A stretch of 64,000 nt of DNA, taken from Roseibium sp. MMSF_3544. Its GTDB lineage: Bacteria; Pseudomonadota; Alphaproteobacteria; Rhizobiales; Stappiaceae. Where the stretch lies: positions 62,001 to 126,000 of the forward strand of contig NZ_JASHKA010000006.1 in NCBI RefSeq assembly GCF_030732845.1. The letters run 5' to 3'. Below the pieces are notes generated by a model. The model did not search any database, was not told the DNA's origin, and saw only the letters and a program-made list of their open reading frames with translations. Shown here in pieces: positions 8,034 through 16,376 of the stretch. Within the stretch, counting starts at the first letter, position 1. Every line of letters begins with the position of its first letter. Made by a program: the position numbers and the translations under genes.

Positions 8034-9299
8034 ATGATACAAAACGATACCGCCCTGATCGCGGCGATCAGAGACCGCTTTGCCCACGTGGACAGTTGTC
8101 CGTTCCAGGGACCGCGCATCTTCTTCGAAAATGCCGGCGGTGCGCTGACCCTCAAGTCCGTTGTCGAGACTTCATCCTTCTACGCCTCGCTGCCGGACAA
8201 TCCTGGCCGGATCAATCCTGCTGGTCAGGCGACCCAAACCACTATCGACAAGGCGAAAGCCGATCTGGCGATCTTCATGAACGCCTCTTCCGGTCAGTTC
8301 TTTGCCGGCGAAAGCGGCACGGAGCTGCTGTTCCGGCTCGTCCGGACAGCATGTGTGAACGCACCTGAGGGGGCAAAGGTCATAGGCTCGTCCATCGAGC
8401 ATCCGGCAACCCGCAGTGCCGCACGCCGTTGGGCGGAAATCGCCGGCCTCACCTATGTGAACGTTCCGCATGACGACGCAACCGGCCTCGTCACGGCGGA
8501 CGATTATGCCGCGTTGGTCACTCCAGATGTTGCGGTTGCCACAATACTGCATGCATCTCCGGTATCGGGCATGGCCATGGATGTTGCGGCGATTTCCAAA
8601 GCGATCCGGGCGGTCGCTCCCGACTGCCTCATCATTGTTGACGGCATTCAGCACGCTGCCCACGGCCAGCTCGATCTCGACAGCTACAATATCGACGGCT
8701 ACGCGATCTCACCCTACAAGGTCTTCTCGCGCCACGGCTACGGCATCGCCTGGATCTCCGACAAGCTGAGCGCGATGCCGCATGACATGCTCATCGATGC
8801 TCCTGCTACGGGATGGGAATTCGGCACCCGCGACGCCGGTGCATACGCCGCTATCTCAGATGTTGTCGGCTACTTCGAATGGCTCGGCGGTGAGGTTTCG
8901 GTAGAAACCGGACGGCGCGAAAAGATCGAGGCTGCGGGGCGTGCGATCCATCAATACGAAGCCTTTTTGATCGACGCCATGATCAACGGGACGGGCAATC
9001 TGCCAGGTCTGAAGGACCTTCAGCATGTAACGATCATCGCCGGAGCCGACAACTCGGCGCGCGAAGGACTGGTTTCCATTTCGGTGGACGGCATGTCATC
9101 GCCGGACGTGGTCGAGGCGCTTAACCAGCAGGGCATCCGCACCCACACACGCAAGGCAGATCATTACAGCGGCAATGTACTTTCTCCGCTGGGTCTCGAA
9201 GATTGCGTGCGCGTGTCGCTGTGCCATTACAATTCGGTCCAGGAAGTTGCCGAATTCCTCGCCGCGATCAAGGACATAGAAGCACGCCTTGCGGCCTGA
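8034..9299 (+). CDS. class V aminotransferase-fold PLP enzyme
   Basis: 421-residue PLP enzyme of the class V aminotransferase / cysteine desulfurase fold. The core shows IEHPATR (a SSIEHPAT segment like the desulfurase SxxEHxS), the cofactor aspartate D203 and glutamine in VDGIQHAAHG, and the Schiff-base lysine K229 in SPYKVFSRHGYG. It lacks an obvious desulfurase cysteine loop near the C-terminus, so an aminotransferase, epimerase or lyase role is likelier than sulfur transfer. It ends the TRAP-linked operon, 18 bases after DUF4392, with an AGGA ribosome site. Substrate unknown. Confidence 0.72.
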   Translation: MIQNDTALIAAIRDRFAHVDSCPFQGPRIFFENAGGALTLKSVVETSSFYASLPDNPGRINPAGQATQTTIDKAKADLAIFMNASSGQFFAGESGTELLFRLVRTACVNAPEGAKVIGSSIEHPATRSAARRWAEIAGLTYVNVPHDDATGLVTADDYAALVTPDVAVATILHASPVSGMAMDVAAISKAIRAVAPDCLIIVDGIQHAAHGQLDLDSYNIDGYAISPYKVFSRHGYGIAWISDKLSAMPHDMLIDAPATGWEFGTRDAGAYAAISDVVGYFEWLGGEVSVETGRREKIEAAGRAIHQYEAFLIDAMINGTGNLPGLKDLQHVTIIAGADNSAREGLVSISVDGMSSPDVVEALNQQGIRTHTRKADHYSGNVLSPLGLEDCVRVSLCHYNSVQEVAEFLAAIKDIEARLAA

Positions 9300-9499
9300 T
9301 CGTGTTGTCGTCCGGCAATTGCCGTGCGACGCACAAACAGATATTGACGATTGGGTTTTCAGGCAAATTTCGAACTCTTTCATAACTCCTTCAGGTTTTC
9401 CGTACCGGCTTCCGCTAGATCGGAAAGCTGAAACACCGGAGGCGAGCCAGTTCCGGCGTGTCGGCCGTTTGGCGGGTGTGCCGGTATCGGAGCAGAAAG

Positions 9500-10057
9500 A
9501 TGACACCAGTCCTTCCCATCGCAGGTGGCCGGCTCCGTCCGGCCACAATGCACGATCTTGACCGGGTCCTAGGCCTTCTTCACGACGAAACCGTGCGCCG
9601 CTATCTTTGCGACGAAATCTGTCTGCCGCGCGAGACCGTTCGCGACATGCTCACACGAAGCGAAACCCTGGCAGCGTCCGGTCTCGGCTTCTGGGTCATC
9701 GAGCAACGACCAAGTGGTTTTTCCGGTATTGTCGGCCTGCAGCCGGTGTCGACGCACGTCATGAAGTCTCCGCTTGTGAAAGACGGAATCGAGCCGTTGA
9801 TTGCGCTTCAGCCGACCTACACAGGGCGTGGTCTCGCGAGTGCAGCGCTGCGATCTGTGATGAGGTACGCTGGAACTAGTCTTGCTCTCGACCGGTTGGT
9901 CGCGGCCGTGGATGAACCGAATGAACGATCCCGTCGTCTGATGCAGCGAACAGGGTTCAAAGAGGTCGGTCGCCTAGAGGGCCCGGCACATGAACTTGTG
10001 CTTTACGAATGTCAGCTTGTCGCTGACCCGGCGCCGTCCGGAAACAACTGCGTGTAG
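9500..10057 (+). CDS. GNAT-family N-acetyltransferase (RimJ-like)
   Basis: About 185 residues with the RimJ/RimL-type pattern: RLRPATMHDLDRVLGLL at the start, the acetyl-CoA loop region LQPTYTGRGLASAALRSVM near residue 105, and the closing NERSRRLMQRTGF. It would transfer an acetyl group from acetyl-CoA to an amine. ATG 9500 has GGAG at 9489-9492; the in-frame upstream start near 9458 has no such site. The 200 bases before it (9300-9499) hold no gene or strong signal. Substrate unknown. Confidence 0.75.
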   Translation: MTPVLPIAGGRLRPATMHDLDRVLGLLHDETVRRYLCDEICLPRETVRDMLTRSETLAASGLGFWVIEQRPSGFSGIVGLQPVSTHVMKSPLVKDGIEPLIALQPTYTGRGLASAALRSVMRYAGTSLALDRLVAAVDEPNERSRRLMQRTGFKEVGRLEGPAHELVLYECQLVADPAPSGNNCV

Positions 10058-10087
10058 CAGGCGCAGTGATTTCACAAGAGACCGAAC

Positions 10088-10576
10088 ATGAGCCAACTTG
10101 ATATCATTCCCTTTGCCGCCGAACACCGGGAAGATGTGCTTGCCCTGACGATTGACGCCTGGACGCCGGTCTTCGCCAAAACCGAAACCGGAGTTCCAAG
10201 GTTCGTCTTCGATGCTTTTTATCCCGACGGTTGGCAGGTTCGCCAAACCAAGGATGTCGCTGATCTGCTGGAAAATGAACCGGAAAACATCCGCGTTGCA
10301 TTCCTGGACGGGGACCTGGCTGGCTTCATCGGACTTCGCGTTCACCTGGAAGACCAGATGGGCGAAATCTACATCCTGGCGGTTTCACCCCGATTTCAAC
10401 GCAGGGGGATCGGGCACACGCTTATGAAATATGCGGAAGATCACATTCGTGCCCAGGGCTTGAAGATGGTCATGGTGGAGACCGGTGGCGATGACGGTCA
10501 CGCGCCGGCCCGGGAGACTTATGAATCATTCGGCTTTGTCCGCTGGCCCGTCGCGCGGTACTTCAAGGAGCTCTAG
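10088..10576 (+). CDS. GNAT-family N-acetyltransferase
   Basis: 162 residues with a typical GNAT core: IYILAVSPRFQRRGIG forms motif A, the acetyl-CoA pyrophosphate loop (Q/RxxGxG/A), followed by LMKYAEDHIRAQG and a C-terminal RxTYESFGF-like strand. It is 30 bases after the preceding GNAT gene and 6 bases before a methyltransferase, suggesting a short operon of small-molecule modifying enzymes. Substrate unknown. Confidence 0.8.
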   Translation: MSQLDIIPFAAEHREDVLALTIDAWTPVFAKTETGVPRFVFDAFYPDGWQVRQTKDVADLLENEPENIRVAFLDGDLAGFIGLRVHLEDQMGEIYILAVSPRFQRRGIGHTLMKYAEDHIRAQGLKMVMVETGGDDGHAPARETYESFGFVRWPVARYFKEL

Positions 10577-10582
10577 GATACG

Positions 10583-11377
10583 ATGACCTTTCAATTGGAA
10601 GGCAGGGCGGCCGAGATTTATGAAGACGTCCTCGTGCCCTTGTGGTTCGGCCGGTGGGCGGAAGCTCTGGTCGACCTTGTCGATCTTCACCCGTCAGACC
10701 GTGTTCTGGATGTTGCCTGCGGGACCGGTGTCACGACACGATTGGCGCGGCGCATGGTCGGACACGAAGGCCGGATTGACGGTCTCGACATCAACGCCTC
10801 GATGCTGGAAATCGCCAGGGAGCTGGCCGAAGGACAGGACATCGGCTGGATAGAGAGCGACGTCACCGATATCGGGCTTTCCCCGCTGTCCTGCGACGTG
10901 GTCATGGCTCAGCACGGTTATCACTACTTTCCCGACAAACCGGCAGCCCTGGCGGAGTTCCGCCGTCTGCTGGCCTCTCGCGGGCGCCTCGCGCTGTCGG
11001 TCTGGGACGGGCACAGTCCCTATACAGAGGCGCTTTGTAATGCCGTTGAGCACCACATCTCATCTGATGTGGCCCGAAAGCAGCGGGCACAGAGGGAAAC
11101 GCCCTCCGCCGATGAATTGACCTCGCAGTTTCAAGCCGCAGGATTTGCGGATGTTTCTGTCCATCGGCAGGAGCTCCTGATCGAAGTTCCTCTGATGCAG
11201 GAATTCGTGCCATTGCACCTTTCTTCCATGCCGATTGCCGGCGCATTTCTGGCTCTTAATCAACCTGCCAGGCAAGGCCTGATCGACGACGTGGCCGCAG
11301 CGCTTGAACCCTATGTCCAAGAGGACAAGGTCGCTTACCCGGACGCCGTTCTCGTCGCGGTTGGTATCAGGACGTGA
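10583..11377 (+). CDS. SAM-dependent methyltransferase (class I)
   Basis: 264-residue class I methyltransferase. Motif I VLDVACGTG is at residues 41-49, an acidic motif II sits in DGLDIN, and a LSVWDGHS segment follows the core, as in the UbiE/ubiquinone-type subgroup. It would methylate a small molecule using S-adenosylmethionine. The gene starts 6 bases after the GNAT gene and ends 13 bases before the DUF4336 gene. The acceptor cannot be told from sequence. Confidence 0.8.
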   Translation: MTFQLEGRAAEIYEDVLVPLWFGRWAEALVDLVDLHPSDRVLDVACGTGVTTRLARRMVGHEGRIDGLDINASMLEIARELAEGQDIGWIESDVTDIGLSPLSCDVVMAQHGYHYFPDKPAALAEFRRLLASRGRLALSVWDGHSPYTEALCNAVEHHISSDVARKQRAQRETPSADELTSQFQAAGFADVSVHRQELLIEVPLMQEFVPLHLSSMPIAGAFLALNQPARQGLIDDVAAALEPYVQEDKVAYPDAVLVAVGIRT

Positions 11378-11390
11378 AAGCGGCCTTCTC

Positions 11391-12089
11391 ATGAACATCT
11401 GCGACCCATTCGGAAAAGACATCTGGATCGTTGATGGTGACGTTGTGAGGATGTACGGCGTCCTGCCATTTACCACACGCATGACGGTGGTACGGCTCGG
11501 TTCGGGAAACCTGTGGCTTCACTCTCCCGTCAAGCCGGCGCCGGAGATTGTGTCAGCAGTCAATGCCTTGGGACCGGTGAAATTCCTTGTTGCTCCCAAC
11601 AAAATTCACAGCCTTGGAATATTGCCCTGGAAAGCAAAATATCCGGTTGCCGACGTCTGGGGATCACCGCAGTTCAACCAGCGTCATCCGGATATCAGCC
11701 TTGATGGCGTTCTTGCCGATGATGGGGTCAATCCGTGGGAAGGCGAAATTGCACAGCAAACCATCGACGGCCATTCGTTTCTTGATGAAGTCGTCTTTCT
11801 TCACAAAGCATCGGCAACGCTGATCGTTACTGATCTGATCCAGAAGCACGAGCAGTCAAAACAGACCTGGTTCTGGAAAATCGTCAAAGGTCTTGTTGGC
11901 GTTCTCGGCAGAAAGGGAGGCGTTCCCCGGGACGTTCAATGGAGCTTTCATGACCGCAAGGCAGCGCGGCAAAGCCTGGAAAAAATCCTCGACTGGGAGT
12001 TTGATAACCTGATCGTTTCGCACGGGATCTGTCTCAAGGGCGGGGCGAAGAAAGACGTGGAACGCTGCTTTTCCCATTTGCTTGGCTGA
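11391..12089 (+). CDS. DUF4336 domain protein
   Basis: 232 residues matching the DUF4336 family in outline: IWIVDGDVVRMYGVLPFTTRMTV near the start, LWLHSPV, FLVAPNKIHSLGI and a C-terminal segment ending NLIVSHG. The layout is like a metallo-beta-lactamase fold with changed metal ligands. No biochemical function is established for the family that I can name. ATG 11391 was chosen because the longer frame overlaps the methyltransferase extensively. It is the last gene of the GNAT/methyltransferase run. Confidence 0.7.
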   Translation: MNICDPFGKDIWIVDGDVVRMYGVLPFTTRMTVVRLGSGNLWLHSPVKPAPEIVSAVNALGPVKFLVAPNKIHSLGILPWKAKYPVADVWGSPQFNQRHPDISLDGVLADDGVNPWEGEIAQQTIDGHSFLDEVVFLHKASATLIVTDLIQKHEQSKQTWFWKIVKGLVGVLGRKGGVPRDVQWSFHDRKAARQSLEKILDWEFDNLIVSHGICLKGGAKKDVERCFSHLLG

Positions 12090-12103
12090 TCTTTGCGCCA
12101 AGC
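12080..12103. terminator. weak terminator-like hairpin between convergent genes
   Basis: Stem GCTTGGC / GCCAAGC (7 bp) with a 10-base loop overlaps the stop of the DUF4336 gene and precedes the stop of the minus-strand regulator. Its T run is short (GTTTC), so termination would be modest. It could serve both directions. Confidence 0.35.
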
Positions 12104-12106
12104 GTT

Positions 12107-13420
12107 TCAGGCAGCTGCGAGCAGTTCGTTCAACCGCATGAAACGGGGGTTGCTGTGAAGGTGCTTCAATGTGTCTTCCTGAAGCAGCCAGCGCGGGTCG
12201 CGGTAGCCCTCGTCAACTGCCCTTTCGATCGCCTCCATGGAAAGGCGTGTTTCCCCAAGAGCGCCATAGCCGAAAGCGAGGTGGATCGCGCAGTAGGTAT
12301 CGACCTGCGGGATGTCGTTCAGGTTTTTCCAGGCCGTTTCAGGCTGCCCGGCGAGAGCCAGGGCCGGGCCGAGTGTGTAAAGGGAACGGACGTCATAAGG
12401 GTCTTTGGCAAGTTTTTGGCGGAGCGCGGCAACGCACCGCTCTGCCACCCGCCCGGACTTTGCCGCATCGAAGTGCCTTGCGCTGCGCGCTGCCAGGAAG
12501 AGCGGACGTGAGGGATCGGAGACGAGTTCCGCGGTGCGCAGGCAAAGACCAAACGCGATGCGGTGCTCACCTGCGGCAAAGGCGTGTCGTGCGGCCAGAT
12601 AGTGCCCTTCACCGGATGTATCGCCTTGAGTGATGCTCGCCGTGAACCTGTCTTTCGCGTCGCCATAAGATTCCAAAGCACTCAAAACATATCCAAGTGC
12701 CGCATGGCTCTCAGAAGAAGTTTTCAAGACCCCGGTGGCGCGTTCCGCATAGACCAGTGCATTGGCAAAGTCCTGCCGGTCTCCCGCGCCGTAAAGCCCG
12801 CGGACGGCAAGCGCGTAAGCATAGAAACTGTTGGCCTGTGCGCAGTCCGGCGCGATGTCGACAACCTCTCTGCCGCATTCGACCGCATTGGCGACTGCGC
12901 CGCTTTCGGCCCGGACCAAGGCGGATTCAGCCTCGACGATCAATGCGTAGGCTGCCAGATCCATAGGCGCGGTCTTGTCTGGATCGGCGCCGGATACACC
13001 ACCTGTGGTCATCGGCTTTGTGAGCAGCCTGTAGCCGGTGCGTGAGACGGTCGCGATCATCCTGGTGTCCAGACCGTCCGACCTGAACGCCCGCCGCAGT
13101 TCGGAGACTGCCTGGGTAAGGCTTTCGTCCGTGACCGTCACGTTCGGCCAGACAACATCAAGAAGCGCATGGCGCGAGACGGTCGCCGTGCCGGCTTTCA
13201 CCAGTTCTTTCAGCACGTCGATCGCACGCGGAGAGACATTCACCTCTGTGCCGCCGCTTGAAAGACGGCGGGAGGTAAAATCGATTGTCCAGCTGCCAAG
13301 ACGAACAGAGTCAAGCATTGTGGCACCAGTAGCTTCAGAAAACGCGGGTTCTTGGCAATTTTCGATCAGGATTGCCGGGAACGCTGCCCGGTGAATGACA
13401 GAAATCCGCGGTTCGGTCAA
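12107..13420 (-). CDS. winged-helix transcriptional regulator with TPR-like domain
   Basis: 437 residues at most. An OmpR/PhoB-type DNA-binding domain (about residues 36-135) shows SPRAIDVLKELV, WPNVTVTDESLTQAVSELRRAF and a VSRTGYRLL wing. The rest (about 150-437) is a helical, alanine-rich repeat region like TPR/Sel1 repeats in CadC/adenylate-cyclase-type regulators. No membrane segment is seen, so it is probably cytoplasmic. The start is uncertain: TTG 13420 has a GAGG-like site, while ATG 13318 directly precedes the winged helix. It diverges from the peroxiredoxin gene, 173 bases away, a possible target. Ligand or partner unknown. Confidence 0.7.
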   Translation of the reverse strand: MTEPRISVIHRAAFPAILIENCQEPAFSEATGATMLDSVRLGSWTIDFTSRRLSSGGTEVNVSPRAIDVLKELVKAGTATVSRHALLDVVWPNVTVTDESLTQAVSELRRAFRSDGLDTRMIATVSRTGYRLLTKPMTTGGVSGADPDKTAPMDLAAYALIVEAESALVRAESGAVANAVECGREVVDIAPDCAQANSFYAYALAVRGLYGAGDRQDFANALVYAERATGVLKTSSESHAALGYVLSALESYGDAKDRFTASITQGDTSGEGHYLAARHAFAAGEHRIAFGLCLRTAELVSDPSRPLFLAARSARHFDAAKSGRVAERCVAALRQKLAKDPYDVRSLYTLGPALALAGQPETAWKNLNDIPQVDTYCAIHLAFGYGALGETRLSMEAIERAVDEGYRDPRWLLQEDTLKHLHSNPRFMRLNELLAAA

Positions 13421-13593
13421 GAAATGCTGCCCTCAGTGAGGGCGGTTTGCCAATGCCTGATCAGGGTGTCGAGGGAGGCATTCGACACTTTCAGAAATTC
13501 TTCAGATCAGTTTCAGGAGTTTCGTTTCAAAGCGCATTACCACGTTGCCACCCAACCATGTGCCTTGGAGGCACAAGACCGGAAGGAACGAAA

Positions 13594-14253
13594 ATGACGC
13601 TTTCTATCAACAGTACCGCGCCTGACTTTGTTGCTGACAGCACCGAGGGTCAAATCCGTTTTCATGATTGGATCGGCGATGCCTGGTGTGTCCTGTTTTC
13701 CCACCCCAAGGACTTCACACCTGTCTGTACCACCGAACTTGGTGTGGTGGCCCGGATGAAGCCGGAATTCGACCGTCGAGGTGTCAAACTGATCGGTGTC
13801 TCCATCGATCCGGTGGCGGACCACATGCGCTGGTCGGAAGATATCCGCACGGCTGTCGGTCAGGCACCGAACTATCCGCTGATCGGTGACACGAACCTGA
13901 AAGTGGCCAAGCTTTATCACCTGCTGCCGGAGGACGCCGGTGATAGCGCGCAAGGCCGCACCGCCGCCGACAACGCTACGGCCCGTACGCTGTTCGTGAT
14001 CGGCCCGGACAAGAAAATCAAGCTCACCATCTCCTATCCCATGACGACCGGCCGGGACTTCAACGAAGTTCTTCGCGCCATCGACAGTCTGCAACTGACG
14101 GCCCGCCATCAGCTGGCAACACCTGCAAACTGGTCCGCCGGCGAGGATGTGGTGATTGTCCCGTCGGTTTCCGACGACGCCGCGCGCGAACGGTTTCCAA
14201 ATGGCTGGAAAAGTCCGGTTCCTTATCTGCGCCTTGTTTCGGCGCCGTCCTGA
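13594..14253 (+). CDS. 1-Cys peroxiredoxin (Prx6 type)
   Basis: 219-residue thiol peroxidase that reduces hydrogen peroxide and organic hydroperoxides. The peroxidatic cysteine C45 is in PKDFTPVCTTE, a catalytic arginine follows in the RTLFVIGPDKK region, and the long C-terminal domain with PVPYLRLV is typical of the AhpC/Prx6 subgroup that lacks a resolving cysteine. ATG 13594 has AAGGAA upstream. The in-frame start at 13447 would add about 49 residues foreign to the family. It is followed 24 bases later by an exported rhodanese, so a redox/sulfur stress unit is possible. Confidence 0.9.
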   Translation: MTLSINSTAPDFVADSTEGQIRFHDWIGDAWCVLFSHPKDFTPVCTTELGVVARMKPEFDRRGVKLIGVSIDPVADHMRWSEDIRTAVGQAPNYPLIGDTNLKVAKLYHLLPEDAGDSAQGRTAADNATARTLFVIGPDKKIKLTISYPMTTGRDFNEVLRAIDSLQLTARHQLATPANWSAGEDVVIVPSVSDDAARERFPNGWKSPVPYLRLVSAPS

Positions 14254-14277
14254 CATTCAAATTCAAGGATCAACTCA

Positions 14278-15189
14278 ATGTCTTACAAACTTTCCCGGCG
14301 CCAATTCGCCGCGATCACTCTTGCTGCAGCGTGCGTCACCTTGCCTGGTGCTACGTGGGCAAAGGTTTCCGACTACGCCAATCCGCATCTGCTGATGGAA
14401 CCGGAGCAACTCATCGATATGGTGCCGGCGACCAAGGGCGCGTCATCTGCGAGCGAAACGGTCGGTCTTGTCGTTGTCGACGTTCGACCGCGTGAGCAAT
14501 TCGATGAAGGCCACATTCCAGGGGCGCGCCATCTTGATCCGAACGCGGTTGTTGCACGCCACAGCCCGGTTGACGGTACCTTGCTGTCCGTTCCTGAACT
14601 TGAAAAGCGCCTCTCGGATCTCGGGATTGCCGCAGACCGCCGGATTGTCTTTTACGATGACCGGGGCGGGTTTCATGCGGCCCGCATGTTCTGGCTGATG
14701 GAGTATCTCGGACACAGGAACGTTGCCATTCTGAATGGCGGCTGGTCGGGCTGGCGCGCTGCGGATGGGCCGGTCTCCAAGGATGAGGCCTCTTTTCAGC
14801 CGGCAAAATTCCAGGCCGCGCTGAGCCCCCGGCGACACGCGAGCGCTGAAGACGTTTTGGGACACCGCCATGAGCCCTACAGCGTCCTGATCGATGTACG
14901 CCCGCCCAAGATGTATGACGAAGGCCATATCCCCTGGGCCATAAACGTTCCATGGGCCAAGAACCTTGGTGAGGATGGCCGGTTCCTGGACGCTGAGTCC
15001 TTGCTGGTGCATTTTGCGGCTTTCGGCATCAAGCCGAAAAGCAATGTGGTCATGCATTGCCAGAACGGGCTTGCATCTGCGCACAGCTATGTCGCGCTTC
15101 GGCTGCTGGGGTTCCCCAGGGTTCGCGTCTATCATCGGTCCTGGGCCGAATGGGGCAAGGATCCGTCGCTGCCCAAAGCGGCATCGTGA
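14278..15189 (+). CDS. exported tandem-domain rhodanese (sulfurtransferase)
   Basis: 303 residues. The N-terminus has a twin-arginine-like signal (SRRQFAA followed by a hydrophobic stretch to about residue 28), so export to the periplasm by Tat is likely. Two rhodanese domains follow. The first (about 60-165) has aspartate where the catalytic cysteine would be (FYDDRGG), the usual inactive domain. The second (about 195-295) carries the active-site cysteine C261 in MHCQNGLAS. It would move sulfane sulfur from thiosulfate or mercaptopyruvate to an acceptor. AAGGA lies upstream of ATG 14278. Confidence 0.85.
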   Translation: MSYKLSRRQFAAITLAAACVTLPGATWAKVSDYANPHLLMEPEQLIDMVPATKGASSASETVGLVVVDVRPREQFDEGHIPGARHLDPNAVVARHSPVDGTLLSVPELEKRLSDLGIAADRRIVFYDDRGGFHAARMFWLMEYLGHRNVAILNGGWSGWRAADGPVSKDEASFQPAKFQAALSPRRHASAEDVLGHRHEPYSVLIDVRPPKMYDEGHIPWAINVPWAKNLGEDGRFLDAESLLVHFAAFGIKPKSNVVMHCQNGLASAHSYVALRLLGFPRVRVYHRSWAEWGKDPSLPKAAS

Positions 15190-15207
15190 CGGGTGACGCG
15201 TGATAGG

Positions 15208-15245
15208 GTTGGCTGGCGCGAGGAATTTCGGGCCAGCCAACTTTC
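15208..15245 (+). terminator. terminator-like hairpin after rhodanese gene
   Basis: Perfect 10-bp stem GTTGGCTGGC / GCCAGCCAAC with a 14-base loop, followed by TTTC. It sits 18 bases after the rhodanese stop. The strong stem supports a transcript end; the short T run keeps confidence moderate. Confidence 0.6.
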
Positions 15246-15269
15246 AGTCCAGACACGCGGTAGCAGTCA

Positions 15270-16145
15270 GTGCCCGTCATCCGCATGTCTTTCAAACCAT
15301 TATTGAGCCGGCAAATGAAAACGACGTCTGAGCACGTAAAGTTCAGATTTGGCGAGGCACTTGACTTGAGCAGCCTTGCCAAAGCCTCTGAAGAATTGAC
15401 CACAATGATTTCCCGTGGCTCCTGTCGCTCGTTCCAGGACCGGGAGGTCAACCCGGAGCTTTCCAGGCTGTTGTGCGCTGCTGCGTTGGCATCGCCCACC
15501 AAGAGCGACCTGCAACAGCGGGATATCATTCTCGTTCGCGACCCGGCTGTGAAGGACAGGCTGCTTGAGCTGGCAGGACCCGAGGGCTGGACCCGGAAGA
15601 CCCCGAATGTTGCTGTTTTCTGCGGCAACAATCTGCGTCAAAGGCAGTTGCATGCGTTTCGCGGGCTGCCATTTGCAAACGACCATTTCGATGCGTTTTT
15701 CAATGCAGCCGTTGATGCCGCGGTCGCTCTTTCTGCCTTCGTGACAGCCGCCGAGAGTGTCGGGCTCGGTTGTTGCCCGATCAGTGCTGTGCGCAACGAA
15801 GCCGCAAGGGTCAGTGATCTCTTGAAATTGCCGGGCTATGTCTTCCCCGTGGCGGGACTGGCATTCGGGTATCCGCTTTCCAACACCCCAACCGTCAGCA
15901 TGCGTTTGCCTCTGTCTGCGACTGTTCATGAAGACAGGTACGGTGAGGACAATCCAGTGAGTGTGTTTTCCGACTATGACGCGCGCAGACAGGCAGAACA
16001 GCCCTACCCAAGACAACGAGCAACGGACACCTATGGCATCTCGGACTCCTATGGCTGGTCGGAAGATAAATGCCGCCAGTATTCGTTGCCCGAACGCAAG
16101 CACTTCGGTGCCTTCATCCGGGCCAAGGGTTTCGACCTGACTTGA
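15270..16145 (+). CDS. nitroreductase-family flavoprotein
   Basis: Up to 291 residues. After a variable N-terminus comes the nitroreductase core: ISRGSCRSFQDREVNPE (FMN phosphate-binding R/S segment), AAALASPTKSDLQQRDIILV, and VTAAESVGLGCCPISAVRN, which matches the GLG-based flavin segment. It probably reduces quinones, nitro groups or unsaturated substrates with NAD(P)H and FMN. Candidate starts are GTG 15270, ATG 15285 and ATG 15315; none has a strong ribosome site, and ATG 15315 gives the best family length. It follows a terminator-like hairpin and is probably transcribed alone. Confidence 0.75.
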   Translation: MPVIRMSFKPLLSRQMKTTSEHVKFRFGEALDLSSLAKASEELTTMISRGSCRSFQDREVNPELSRLLCAAALASPTKSDLQQRDIILVRDPAVKDRLLELAGPEGWTRKTPNVAVFCGNNLRQRQLHAFRGLPFANDHFDAFFNAAVDAAVALSAFVTAAESVGLGCCPISAVRNEAARVSDLLKLPGYVFPVAGLAFGYPLSNTPTVSMRLPLSATVHEDRYGEDNPVSVFSDYDARRQAEQPYPRQRATDTYGISDSYGWSEDKCRQYSLPERKHFGAFIRAKGFDLT

Positions 16146-16376
16146 GCGGAAGATGCAAGTTAGGGTAGAGAAGAGCCGCGACGAAATAGTGTGCTGTTAA
16201 GATTTGATCAACTTTCTTTCTGGAGTAAGTCTATCGATCTAATCGTCATTGACTTTAAGTATATTAGATAAATCGTCCTATTTTCGTTATATGCATAACA
16301 GTCTCCGAGATTAGTAGTTACTCTTGATCAAGAACAACATAAATTTGAGCCGTATTCGGTCAGCAGTTCCGTTCGA

